Shown here piece after piece: positions 1 to 6,162 of a DNA stretch of 6,626 nt; positions within the stretch are counted from its first letter, which is position 1; each line of letters begins with the position of its first letter. The stretch spans positions 1 to 6,626 of the forward strand of contig JBMOHV010000081.1 in assembly GCA_049317645.1 (NCBI GenBank), written 5' to 3'. Source of the stretch: SYHX01 sp049317645. GTDB taxonomy: Bacteria > Bacteroidota > Bacteroidia > UBA7662. The notes under the pieces are model-generated. The model had not been told where the DNA came from and made no database searches. It saw nothing but the letters and a program-made list of their open reading frames with translations. Made by a program: the position numbers and the translations under genes.

Positions 1-34
1 AAAGCCCCTCCAAAAGCCCCTCCAAAAGCCCCCA
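1..34. repeat. 12-bp tandem repeat inside uvrA (Ser-Pro-Ser-Lys units)
   Basis: The unit AAAGCCCCTCCA occurs at 1-12 and 13-24, and a third partial copy runs to 34. The unit is a multiple of three, so the uvrA frame stays open. In that frame it reads SPSK SPSK SPQ. The repeat touches the left edge, so its full copy number is not visible. It sits just before the conserved ESRLSEAIEQA stretch of UvrA, in what I take to be a linker or insertion. Confidence 0.8.
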
Positions 35-2189
35 ATCCGAGGCGGATTTTCCGGAATCCAGGCTGTCCGAAGCCATCGAACAGGCCTGGGTCGAAGGAGA
101 CGGGGAGGCCTGCCTGGTCTGGAACGGGGCATTTCGCTCGTACAGTCGGCGTTTTGAATCGGGAGGAAAAACCTTTGAGCCACCCTCGCTAGCCCTTTTC
201 AATTTCTCGGGACCTTACGGGGCCTGTCCGCGCTGCGAAGGTTTTGGGTCCATCCTGGGCATCGACCCGGACCTGGTGATCCCCGACAAAAGGCGGAGCA
301 TCTATGACGGGGCCATTGCGCCCTGGAAAGGCGAAAAAATGAGCGAGTGGAACGAGGCATTGATTGCTTCGGCCGCCAAATTTCGGTTTCCGATTCACAA
401 ACCCTACCAAGACCTGAGCGACGAATTCAAGGATTTGTTATGGAAAGGCAACAAGCACTTTGAGGGTCTGGATACTTTCTTTCGAATGCTCGAAGAAAAT
501 ACCTACAAAATCCAGTACCGTGTTATGTTATCCAGGTACCGGGGCAAAACAACTTGTCCCGACTGCAAGGGAACGCGATTGCGCAAAGACGCCGCCTGGG
601 TTCACCTTTTGGGCCAAGACGGGAGCACCTGGAACTTGCATCAATTGCTGACCAAACCGGCGGGGGATTTGCTGCATTTGATTCAAAATTTTCAAATTCA
701 GGACAAAGACGCCGAAGCCGCCCGAAGGCCGCTGGAGGAGATTGTACGGCGGCTGGGTTACCTCTGCGATCTGGGGCTGGAATACCTGAGCATGCACCGC
801 CTAAGTAACAGCCTTTCGGGCGGCGAGGCGCAACGCATCAAACTGGCCACCACCATGGGCAGCAATTTGGTAGGCTCGCTCTATGTTCTGGACGAGCCCA
901 GCATCGGCCTTCACCAACGGGACAGCCAGCGTCTGATTCAATTGCTGTACCAGCTCCGTGATTTGGGCAATACGGTGGTGGTGGTGGAACATGAACCGGA
1001 CCTGATCATGGCCGCGGATCATGTCGTGGATATTGGGCCGGGGGCCGGGCATTTGGGAGGGGAATTGGTCTTTGAGGGGACGGTACCCGAGCTCCTCCAA
1101 AGCAAGGTCAGCCTGACCGCTGCCTACCTGAACGGGACCCGACGCATGCCCGACCCCCCGGCCGCCCAAAAGCATCCTTACCACATCGTGTTGGAAGGCG
1201 CCGGCCTCCACAACCTTCAACGCATCAACATCGAAATTCCGCTGGGTACCTTGTCTTGTGTTAGCGGAGTGAGCGGTTCAGGTAAATCCAGCCTCATCAA
1301 AGGCGTCTTGTTCCCCGCTTTGGCCAATGCCTTGGGACAAGACCCCGCCAAGGCCGGACCCCACGACCGATTGCACGGGGATTTGCATCGCCTAACCTTC
1401 GTGGAGATGGTGGACCAACATCCCATCGGCAAATCCTCCCGCTCCAACCCGGCCACCTATTCGAAGGCCTACGATCCCATTCGTAACCTCTTTGCCACCC
1501 AAGGTCTGAGCCGCCAAAGGGGCTACAAGGCCTCCCATTTTTCGTTCAATGTCGAAGGAGGTGGGCGTTGCGAAACCTGCCAGGGCGAAGGACAGGTCAC
1601 GGTCTCCATGCAGTTTTTGGCCGACCTGCACCTGCCCTGCGAAACCTGCAAAGGCCTGCGCTTTCAAGAAGATTTGCTGGAAGTCCGTTACCGCGGTAGT
1701 CATATCGCCGAAGTGCTGGCCATGACCGTGGCCGAAGCGCTGGAATTTTTTGGAGATCGCCCCGAAATCGCCGGGAGACTGCAACCCCTCGCCAACGTGG
1801 GTATGGGCTATGTTCCCTTGGGACAATCGTCCACCACCCTCTCCGGGGGCGAAGCCCAACGCATCAAACTTGCTTCGTATTTGGTGCGGGGCCAAAAAGA
1901 CGGAGCCGGTTTATTCATTTTTGACGAGCCCACCACCGGCCTGCACCTCCACGACATCGCCCAATTGCTGGGAGCCTTCCGGGCTTTGATCGCCAACGGC
2001 CACAGCGTCTTGGTCATCGAACACAACCCAGAGGTTTTGATGGCCTCGGATTGGATTCTGGACCTGGGACCGGAGGGAGGGAGCGGAGGCGGAGAATTGG
2101 TTTTCGCGGGGACACCGCGGGATATGCTGCATCAAGGCCAAGGCCATACCGCGGATGCATTGCGCAGCCGCCCCAACCAAGGGGCCTAG
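1..2189 (+). CDS. uvrA: UvrA, excinuclease ABC subunit A (5' part cut off by the window edge)
   Basis: UvrA is the ATP-dependent damage-recognition subunit of bacterial nucleotide excision repair. It works as a dimer with UvrB and loads UvrB at lesions. The first full codon is at base 3; 728 residues are visible and roughly 200 N-terminal residues, including the first Walker A, lie outside. Fragment residue numbers: CPRC at 75-78; CPDC at 185-188; ABC signature LSGGEAQRIKLA from 271; Walker B LYVLDEPS with D297/E298; second Walker A GVSGSGKSS at 422-430; C-terminal zinc module C523-x2-C526-x19-C546-x2-C549; second signature from 613; Walker B LFIFDEPT with D641/E642. All visible ATPase motifs are intact. 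The usual cysteine pair before CPRC is replaced by FESGGKTFEPPS, so the first zinc module looks reduced. From memory, this also occurs in other Bacteroidota UvrA proteins. The C-terminus is short and hydrophilic. It is probably the first visible gene of a uvrA-ruvX-def transcript. Confidence 0.97.
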   Translation, partial: SPSKSPSKSPQSEADFPESRLSEAIEQAWVEGDGEACLVWNGAFRSYSRRFESGGKTFEPPSLALFNFSGPYGACPRCEGFGSILGIDPDLVIPDKRRSIYDGAIAPWKGEKMSEWNEALIASAAKFRFPIHKPYQDLSDEFKDLLWKGNKHFEGLDTFFRMLEENTYKIQYRVMLSRYRGKTTCPDCKGTRLRKDAAWVHLLGQDGSTWNLHQLLTKPAGDLLHLIQNFQIQDKDAEAARRPLEEIVRRLGYLCDLGLEYLSMHRLSNSLSGGEAQRIKLATTMGSNLVGSLYVLDEPSIGLHQRDSQRLIQLLYQLRDLGNTVVVVEHEPDLIMAADHVVDIGPGAGHLGGELVFEGTVPELLQSKVSLTAAYLNGTRRMPDPPAAQKHPYHIVLEGAGLHNLQRINIEIPLGTLSCVSGVSGSGKSSLIKGVLFPALANALGQDPAKAGPHDRLHGDLHRLTFVEMVDQHPIGKSSRSNPATYSKAYDPIRNLFATQGLSRQRGYKASHFSFNVEGGGRCETCQGEGQVTVSMQFLADLHLPCETCKGLRFQEDLLEVRYRGSHIAEVLAMTVAEALEFFGDRPEIAGRLQPLANVGMGYVPLGQSSTTLSGGEAQRIKLASYLVRGQKDGAGLFIFDEPTTGLHLHDIAQLLGAFRALIANGHSVLVIEHNPEVLMASDWILDLGPEGGSGGGELVFAGTPRDMLHQGQGHTADALRSRPNQGA

Positions 2190-2205
2190 GCCCGAACTTT
2201 GCAAC

Positions 2206-2667
2206 ATGCCAAGGTTCCTCGCCCTGGATTACGGCCGCCGTCGTTGCGGACTGGCGCACTCGGACCCTGGGGGCGTGATTGCAACCCCATTGGATACGGT
2301 TCCCAGCACGGATTTATGGACCTACCTCCGTCAATACCCGCATTGGGAGGAATTGGAAGGGATGGTGGTGGGCCTCCCACTACGCGTTAACCACGAGCCC
2401 TCCGAAAACGCCGTACGCACCCTGGCCTTTTGCCGTCAAATCCATACCCGCCGTCCCTTGTTGCCCCTGTACCTTTTGGACGAACGCTTTACGTCCAGCC
2501 TGGCCCAGCAAAGCCTCCTGGAATCGGGCGCATCCAAAGCCACCCGACGACGCAAGGATGTCATCGACCGCATTGCCGCGGTTCTCATCCTCCAGGACTT
2601 TTTGGAAATGTATAACAACGGACGCATCCACCACCTGAACCGCTTTGAACCCCCAACGCAACCATGA
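2206..2667 (+). CDS. ruvX: RuvX/YqgF family nuclease (putative pre-16S rRNA nuclease / Holliday junction resolvase)
   Basis: The product is 153 aa, close to the usual size of about 140-150. The RuvC-like RNase H fold is shown by LALDYGRRRCGLAHSD (D8 as first acidic metal ligand, SD at 19-20), GMVVGLPL at 52-59, LLDERFTSS with D92-E93-R94, and VIDRIAAVLILQDFLE with D121 as last acidic ligand. In Escherichia coli YqgF processes the 5' end of 16S rRNA; other members have been described as Holliday junction resolvases, and the sequence alone does not decide between these. I chose the ATG at 2206 because the family fold begins right there (MPRFLALDYG). The alternative ATG at 2155 would add 17 unconserved residues and overlap uvrA. 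There is no Shine-Dalgarno sequence. It lies 16 nt after uvrA and its TGA overlaps the def ATG (ATGA), which suggests translational coupling. Confidence 0.93.
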   Translation: MPRFLALDYGRRRCGLAHSDPGGVIATPLDTVPSTDLWTYLRQYPHWEELEGMVVGLPLRVNHEPSENAVRTLAFCRQIHTRRPLLPLYLLDERFTSSLAQQSLLESGASKATRRRKDVIDRIAAVLILQDFLEMYNNGRIHHLNRFEPPTQP

Positions 2668-3209
2668 TTCTTCCCATTGTCCTTTATGGTGACCCGGTCT
2701 TGCAACAAAAAGCCGCTGATATCCCCCCCGACTTCGACGAGTTACCGGTTCTTATCGAAAATTTATTTGAAACCATGTACGCCGCAGGGGGTATCGGTCT
2801 GGCCGCACCCCAAGTGGGACGATCGATTCGCCTATTTGTATTGGACGCTGAGATGGCGGACGAAGAGGCCTACAAAGGATGCAAAATGGTGATCATCAAC
2901 CCCTTAATCCTGGACCAAAGCGGGGAACCCTGGGCCTATACCGAAGGCTGCCTCAGCATCCCCGAACTGAGAGGGGATGTGTTACGAAAGCCCAAAATCC
3001 GGCTGCGTTACGAAGATGCGGAACGCCGCACCCACGATGCCGAATTTGATGGCATGCTGGCCCGAATTATCCAACACGAATACGACCATGTAGATGGCCG
3101 ACTCTTTGTCGACCTCTTGCATCCCCTTCGCCGTCGCCTGCTCCATAAAAAACTGCAATTGATCCGCAACGGAAAACTGCGTCCGGAATACAAACACAAG
3201 GCCCGCTAA
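2664..3209 (+). CDS. def: Peptide deformylase
   Basis: This metalloenzyme removes the N-formyl group from the initiator methionine of nascent proteins at the ribosome. The 181-aa protein has all three family motifs: GIGLAAPQ at 43-50, EGCLS at 94-98 and HEYDH at 138-142. C96, H138 and H142 are the metal ligands and E139 the catalytic residue by family knowledge. Q50 of motif 1 is present. Length and the N-terminal start (MILPIVLYGDPVLQ) match the type I deformylases typical of Gram-negative bacteria. A basic tail after about residue 155 (RRRLLHKK, KHKAR) may lie near the ribosome; that is inference. The start ATG overlaps the ruvX stop by 4 nt, so coupled translation is likely. The stop codon lies within a short direct duplication. 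No methionyl-tRNA formyltransferase gene (fmt) is adjacent. Confidence 0.97.
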   Translation: MILPIVLYGDPVLQQKAADIPPDFDELPVLIENLFETMYAAGGIGLAAPQVGRSIRLFVLDAEMADEEAYKGCKMVIINPLILDQSGEPWAYTEGCLSIPELRGDVLRKPKIRLRYEDAERRTHDAEFDGMLARIIQHEYDHVDGRLFVDLLHPLRRRLLHKKLQLIRNGKLRPEYKHKAR

Positions 3210-3227
3210 CAAGCAAGGCCCGCTAAC
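3197..3227. repeat. 14-bp direct repeat with 17-bp period over the def stop codon
   Basis: CAAGGCCCGCTAAC occurs at 3197-3210 and again at 3214-3227, separated by AAG. The first copy contains the def stop codon TAA and the second copy lies downstream. It looks like a small tandem duplication of the gene end. No T-run or convincing hairpin terminator accompanies it, although GCAAGG at 3213 and CCTTGC at 3248 are complementary across a long loop. Confidence 0.75.
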
Positions 3228-3242
3228 TAAGATATCCCGCTG

Positions 3243-3947
3243 CTAATCCTTGCGGCGAAAATCCCCTCGACGCAGGGCCTGAAAAAATTGGGTCCAAGCC
3301 CCGGGACTCAACAATGTACTGGGAATCGGAAAGGCATTGGGTCCCCCAAACTGAGCAAAAGGCTGTTGACCTCCGGCGTAATAGGTCTGGGCAATGACCT
3401 TCTGCATGTAGAGTTTCTGGTTCTCCGATGCATCCATGCTCATCGCCGAAGCCAATTGGACCAACAATTCTTTTTCGAGGTTGCGACGAGCAATGGAGGT
3501 GGCGTCGTCCTTGAGCTCCAAGGCCAGGAATTCCTTCCGGAAAGCTTCCTTGCTGGGCCAGGGATAAACCAAGGCGGTAGGCAAATCAATGGTATCGCGC
3601 TCCATGGGAACCAAGACCGAATAAAACTCCTCGTCCAATTGCTGGGGCATCACAAAGGTGGAGGCCCGATAACCCACCGCACTAAAAACCAAGGAATCCC
3701 CCGGCAACAAAACCATCGAAAAAAACCCTTTGAGATCGCTGACCGTGCCTTTGAATCGATTTTTGACCAAAACCGTTGCAAAGGGAACCACGCTCATGCT
3801 GTCCGATGTCAAGGTGAGACCCGAGAACTGAACCGGTTGGGGCTGGGCCTGGGCGGTCGGGGCCTCTACGGCCCCTGCGATGGCTGCTAATCCCAAAAGG
3901 AGCAGGCTTGGAAAACGTAGTCGGTTCAAGGATTCTAGAATGGCCAT
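3243..3947 (-). CDS. Secreted CarboxypepD_reg-like domain protein
   Basis: The 234-aa product starts with a clear signal peptide: basic residues near R9 and R11, a hydrophobic core at about 12-27, and a probable signal peptidase I site after AQA34. Residues about 40-101 form a carboxypeptidase-regulatory-like beta-sandwich (FSGLTLTSDS, VPFATVLVKN, GTVSDLKGFFSMVL, GDSLVFSAVGYR). Next come an acidic segment, YPWPSKEAFRKEFLALEL at 128-145, a helical part, and the ending WTQFFQALRRGDFRRKD. This layout recurs in small uncharacterised Bacteroidota periplasmic or outer-membrane-associated proteins; the molecular function is unknown. A longer version from the ATG at 4019 adds 24 residues. I prefer 3947 because the signal peptide begins there and the likely promoter -7 box (3981-3988) lies between the two ATGs. 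It converges with def, with 33 bp between the stops. Confidence 0.88.
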   Translation of the reverse strand: MAILESLNRLRFPSLLLLGLAAIAGAVEAPTAQAQPQPVQFSGLTLTSDSMSVVPFATVLVKNRFKGTVSDLKGFFSMVLLPGDSLVFSAVGYRASTFVMPQQLDEEFYSVLVPMERDTIDLPTALVYPWPSKEAFRKEFLALELKDDATSIARRNLEKELLVQLASAMSMDASENQKLYMQKVIAQTYYAGGQQPFAQFGGPNAFPIPSTLLSPGAWTQFFQALRRGDFRRKD

Positions 3948-3980
3948 GGCGAGTGGGGGACGAAAAAGGTTGGACTTGGT

Positions 3981-3988
3981 CAAAGATA
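3981..3988 (-). promoter_or_regulatory. Promoter -7 element of the CarboxypepD_reg-like gene
   Basis: Read on the minus strand, these bases are TATCTTTG, a perfect match to the Bacteroidota -7 consensus TAnnTTTG. Transcription would start a few bases downstream, about 30 nt before the ATG at 3947, which favours that start. A TTGACA-like sequence exists upstream on the minus strand, but its spacing (about 28 nt) is too long for a normal -33 element, so the upstream half of the promoter is not convincing. Confidence 0.55.
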
Positions 3989-4010
3989 GGAGGGCTTGTG
4001 GAGGACTTTT

Positions 4011-4031
4011 TTGTGTCAAGAGATGTCACAA
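4011..4031. promoter_or_regulatory. Operator-like imperfect palindrome in the divergent upstream region
   Basis: The 21-bp site has arms TTGTGTCA (4011-4018) and TGTCACAA (4024-4031) around AGAGA. Seven of the first eight arm positions pair; the mismatch is the sixth. It lies between the minus-strand -7 box at 3981-3988 and a weaker plus-strand -7-like box at 4040-4047. A dimeric regulator bound here could affect both directions. The spacing does not fit the TGTGA-N6-TCACA site of CRP, so no regulator can be named. Confidence 0.4.
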
Positions 4032-4039
4032 CGGCGGCT

Positions 4040-4047
4040 CATCTTTG
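4040..4047 (+). promoter_or_regulatory. Possible -7 element for the small ORF and recA
   Basis: CATCTTTG matches TAnnTTTG at all fixed positions except the first, and lies 19 nt before the ATG at 4067. A TTTTTTG upstream at about 4007-4013 could serve as a -33 element, but the gap of 26 nt is long. The 49-nt gap just before recA shows no TAnnTTTG, so recA transcription may begin here. This is a weak call. Confidence 0.25.
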
Positions 4048-4066
4048 CATCAAACAACGCCAGAAG

Positions 4067-4297
4067 ATGAAAAATAGCGCCCTCAACCGTACCACCCTCC
4101 AACTTTGGGAGGATTGCATCGAAATGATTGGACCCGGGGAAGCCCCCATGGAGCAGTATTTTACCCAACCTATGGCCGACCTTCGACCCGTCCACATGCT
4201 GTCCCGGAACGAGGCCCCCAAGGCCCGGGCCGCGTCCACGAATTATTTGCAAAAGTTCGCTTCAAAAACCAAAACCCCCGTCCACGGGTTGCTGTAA
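4067..4297 (+). CDS. Small hypothetical protein upstream of recA
   Basis: This 76-aa ORF begins MKNSALNRTTLQLWEDCIEM and ends KTKTPVHGLL. I do not recognise it. It has no signal peptide, membrane segment or cysteine motif, and contains several Met residues and a basic C-terminal third. Codon choice (many GCC, CCC, ACC, CTC) resembles the neighbouring genes, which argues for a real gene. The frame is open further upstream to an ATG at 3908, but that extension would be antisense to the signal peptide and promoter region of the minus gene. I therefore chose 4067, which also lies just downstream of the weak promoter. It ends 49 nt before recA in the same direction. It could be a genuine small protein, a recA leader ORF, or a chance ORF. 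Confidence 0.5.
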   Translation: MKNSALNRTTLQLWEDCIEMIGPGEAPMEQYFTQPMADLRPVHMLSRNEAPKARAASTNYLQKFASKTKTPVHGLL

Positions 4298-4346
4298 TTT
4301 TGGGATTCAATTCTCTGTCCAACCCCTTTCAAACAACCTACCCACC

Positions 4347-5372
4347 ATGAGCGTCCAAAACGAAAAATTAAAAGCCCTTCAACTAACCCTTGACAAACTC
4401 GAAAAAACCTACGGCAAAGGCGTGGTTATGAAAATGGGTGAAGCCCGTGTCATGAATGTCGATGTCATCCCCACCGGGTCCCTGGGCTTGGACATTGCGC
4501 TGGGTATTGGCGGCTTCCCCAAAGGTCGGGTGGTCGAAATCTACGGCCCCGAATCATCGGGTAAAACCACCATCGCATTGCATGCCATTGCCCAGGCCCA
4601 ACGCAAGGGTGGTATGGCCGCGTTTATTGATGCCGAACACGCCTTCGACAAAGGGTACGCCGAAAAATTAGGAATCGATACCGAAAATCTCCTGATTTCG
4701 CAGCCCGATAACGGTGAGCAAGCCCTCGAAATCGCGGATAACCTCATCAGATCCGGGGCCATTGACATCCTGGTTATTGACTCGGTGGCCGCCCTGGTCC
4801 CCAAGGCCGAAATCGAAGGCGAAATGGGGGACTCCTCCATGGGCCTGCAGGCTCGACTCATGTCGCAGGCCCTCCGCAAGCTCACCGGCAGCATCAGCAA
4901 AACCGGTTGTGTTTGCGTTTTCATCAACCAACTGCGCGAAAAAATCGGTGTTATGTTCGGTAATCCCGAAACCACCACCGGGGGGAACGCCCTCAAATTC
5001 TATGCCTCCGTTCGTCTTGATATTCGGCGCATCGGCCAACTCAAAGACGGGATAGAAATTATGGGCAACCGGGTCCGCATCAAGGTCGTCAAAAACAAAG
5101 TAGCACCACCGTTCCGCCAATGTGAATTTGATATCCTCTACGGTCAAGGGGTTTCCAAAGACGGAGAGATTGTTGACTTGGCCAGCGATTTGAACATCAT
5201 CAAAAAGAGCGGGTCCTGGTATTCCTACGGTGAAACCAAGTTGGGACAAGGTCGCGATGCGGTCAAACAGCTTTTTGCGGACAATCCCGAATTAGCCGAG
5301 GAAATCGAAGGCAAAATTCGTCAGGCGACCAAGCCCAGCGTCGCTCCGGAGCCGGAAGCCCCTGCCGCTTAA
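4347..5372 (+). CDS. recA: RecA, recombinase
   Basis: RecA forms ATP-dependent filaments on single-stranded DNA, carries out strand exchange in recombinational repair and, where an SOS system exists, triggers LexA self-cleavage. The 341-aa protein is full length. Visible features: N-terminal helix with KLEKTYGKGVVMKMGE (17-32); Walker A GPESSGKT at 67-74 (K73); catalytic glutamate E97 in FIDAEHA; Walker B ILVIDS at 141-146; loop L1 around EIEGEMGDSSMG (155-166); FINQLREK with Q195, the allosteric glutamine; loop L2 GNPETTTGG at 205-213; C-terminal domain to about 326. The tail after that is short and Pro/Ala/Glu rich (APEPEAPAA). The start at 4347 gives the standard N-terminus; the in-frame ATG at 4128 would add 73 unconserved residues overlapping the small ORF. 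There is no Shine-Dalgarno sequence and no GAAC-N4-GTTC-type SOS box in the upstream region. Confidence 0.98.
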   Translation: MSVQNEKLKALQLTLDKLEKTYGKGVVMKMGEARVMNVDVIPTGSLGLDIALGIGGFPKGRVVEIYGPESSGKTTIALHAIAQAQRKGGMAAFIDAEHAFDKGYAEKLGIDTENLLISQPDNGEQALEIADNLIRSGAIDILVIDSVAALVPKAEIEGEMGDSSMGLQARLMSQALRKLTGSISKTGCVCVFINQLREKIGVMFGNPETTTGGNALKFYASVRLDIRRIGQLKDGIEIMGNRVRIKVVKNKVAPPFRQCEFDILYGQGVSKDGEIVDLASDLNIIKKSGSWYSYGETKLGQGRDAVKQLFADNPELAEEIEGKIRQATKPSVAPEPEAPAA

Positions 5373-5429
5373 GCCCCGATAAGGGCTCTCACGCGCTCCA
5401 ATGGCGTACGATGTCCTAGGATTAGGACA
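5372..5429 (+). other. Two hairpins after recA
   Basis: AGCCC (5372-5376) pairs with GGGCT (5383-5387) across CGATAA, starting at the last base of the recA stop codon. A second perfect 7-bp stem, TGTCCTA (5412-5418) with TAGGACA (5423-5429), closes on a GGAT loop. Neither is followed by a T-run, so they are not standard intrinsic terminators. They may stabilise the recA mRNA 3' end or act as weak terminators. Confidence 0.45.
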
Positions 5430-5457
5430 CAAATAAGCTTATCCACGGGTTAGTGGC

Positions 5458-5484
5458 TTGTTAAATAATCATTATTTAAATTTG
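5458..5484 (+). promoter_or_regulatory. Promoter of the outer-membrane protein gene
   Basis: TAAATTTG at 5477-5484 is a perfect match to the Bacteroidota -7 element TAnnTTTG. A TTG at 5458-5460, 16 nt upstream, can serve as the -33 element, slightly shorter than usual spacing. The region is the most AT-rich stretch of the window. The start codon is 21 nt downstream of the -7 box, giving a short leader. The gene therefore has its own promoter separate from recA. Confidence 0.65.
5461..5479. promoter_or_regulatory. Perfect 9+9 bp palindrome overlapping the promoter (operator candidate)
   Basis: TTAAATAAT (5461-5469) and ATTATTTAA (5471-5479) are exact reverse complements around a single C at 5470. 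The palindrome fills the spacer between the -33 and -7 elements and covers the first three bases of the -7 box, where a bound repressor would block RNA polymerase. All arm bases are A or T, so chance formation in this AT-rich stretch is not excluded. Confidence 0.5.
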
Positions 5485-5505
5485 CTGTACCTAAACCCTT
5501 TAACT

Positions 5506-6054
5506 ATGAACAAATTAAAATTGATTGCCCTTTTTCTGGTCCTAGGCGCCGGAGTGGCCTCGGCCCAGTCCGTCAACAAGCCTGTGAAAGGTGACCGTTT
5601 GTTCGAACTGAGCGCAACCGGTATCAACAACCTTAGCACCGGCCTTAACACAACCCGCGGGGGTGTCATGTTGCGCGATTTTACGGCTGATAACAAAGCC
5701 CGCCGTATGGCCGCTAACATCAATTTTATCCTTGACACCGACAGCGATGGAGGCAGTCGTTTTAACGAAATATCCCTCGCCTACGGTATCGAAAACCACA
5801 TGAAAGGTTCCAAGCGCATGTCCACCTACTGGGGATACGCCGGCGGCCTCAACATGCAATCCTTTGACAACATTAGCCTGGCAGGCGGATTGTTTACCGG
5901 TTTTGACTTCTACATCGCCGATGGCCTTTACCTTGGATCAGAGGTGGGATACAATGCCTTGATATCTGTGCGCGAAGCCGACAAATCAACCTTTGTCTTT
6001 AGTCTTCCCGGCGCACGGATGAACGGTGCTCTTCGCCTTGGCTATCGCTTCTAG
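5506..6054 (+). CDS. Small outer-membrane beta-barrel-like protein
   Basis: The 182-aa product has a classic signal peptide (MNKLKLIALFLVLGAGVASA, cleavage likely before Q21). The mature part of about 160 residues is rich in alternating and glycine/aromatic strands (FNEISLAYGIENHM, TYWGYAGGLNMQSF, LFTGFDFYIADGLYLGSEVGY) and ends in LRLGYRF with a terminal Phe, the hallmark of barrels inserted by BamA. This suggests a small barrel of perhaps eight strands, as in OmpA/OmpX/OmpW-like proteins; strand number is inference and I do not recognise a named family. I chose the ATG at 5506 because the signal peptide starts there; an ATG at 5458 lies in the promoter. It has its own promoter with a palindrome and a strong terminator, so it is probably monocistronic and well expressed. 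Confidence 0.85.
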   Translation: MNKLKLIALFLVLGAGVASAQSVNKPVKGDRLFELSATGINNLSTGLNTTRGGVMLRDFTADNKARRMAANINFILDTDSDGGSRFNEISLAYGIENHMKGSKRMSTYWGYAGGLNMQSFDNISLAGGLFTGFDFYIADGLYLGSEVGYNALISVREADKSTFVFSLPGARMNGALRLGYRF

Positions 6055-6092
6055 GACCCGTTTTGTTCTAGAACGATCTTTTTGAATACACC

Positions 6093-6112
6093 GGACAACC
6101 TTTGGTTCGTCC
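6093..6112 (+). other. Bulged hairpin in the 3' untranslated region
   Basis: GGACAACC (6093-6100) pairs with GGTT (6104-6107) and GTCC (6109-6112), with a TTT loop and one bulged C at 6108. A 10-bp perfect palindrome GTTCTAGAAC lies just upstream at 6065-6074. Both lie between the outer-membrane gene stop and its terminator and may add RNA structure; no function can be assigned. Confidence 0.3.
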
Positions 6113-6122
6113 AAAACTCCGG

Positions 6123-6150
6123 AGCCCCGCCATGTGCGGGGCTTTTTTTT
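6123..6150 (+). terminator. Strong intrinsic terminator after the outer-membrane gene
   Basis: AGCCCCGC (6123-6130) pairs perfectly with GCGGGGCT (6136-6143) across a CATGT loop, and eight T residues run from 6143 to 6150. It lies 68 nt after the stop. On the minus strand only a short TTTT follows the hairpin after several bases, so it works mainly on plus-strand transcripts. Confidence 0.93.
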
Positions 6151-6162
6151 GGCCCCTTTTCC

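Noticed and set aside
1392..1895. A 167-codon minus-strand frame and other long minus-strand frames under uvrA
   Set aside because: They are shadows of a strongly conserved uvrA coding frame and have no recognisable motifs.
3288..3890. A 200-codon open frame on the plus strand
   Set aside because: It is fully antisense to the CarboxypepD_reg-like gene, which has a signal peptide, recognisable domain and promoter. The plus-strand translation shows no domain.
4012..4030. CRP/FNR binding site in the palindrome near recA
   Set aside because: The TGTG and CACA halves are separated by 11 bases, not the 8 expected for TGTGA-N6-TCACA.
4128..4346. N-terminal extension of RecA from the in-frame ATG at 4128
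   Set aside because: The extra 73 residues are unlike RecA, and the standard N-terminus begins at 4347.
4668..5249. A 193-codon minus-strand frame inside recA
   Set aside because: It is a shadow of recA, whose motifs are complete; the translation has no family features.
4281..5451. Direct repeat TCCACGGGTT at 4281-4290 and 5442-5451 flanking recA
   Set aside because: Ten-base matches are expected by chance several times in a window of this size, and there are no integrase or terminal features.
6065..6074. GTTCTAGAAC as an SOS box
   Set aside because: The half-site order and spacing do not fit GAAC-N4-GTTC, and it lies in a 3' untranslated region.
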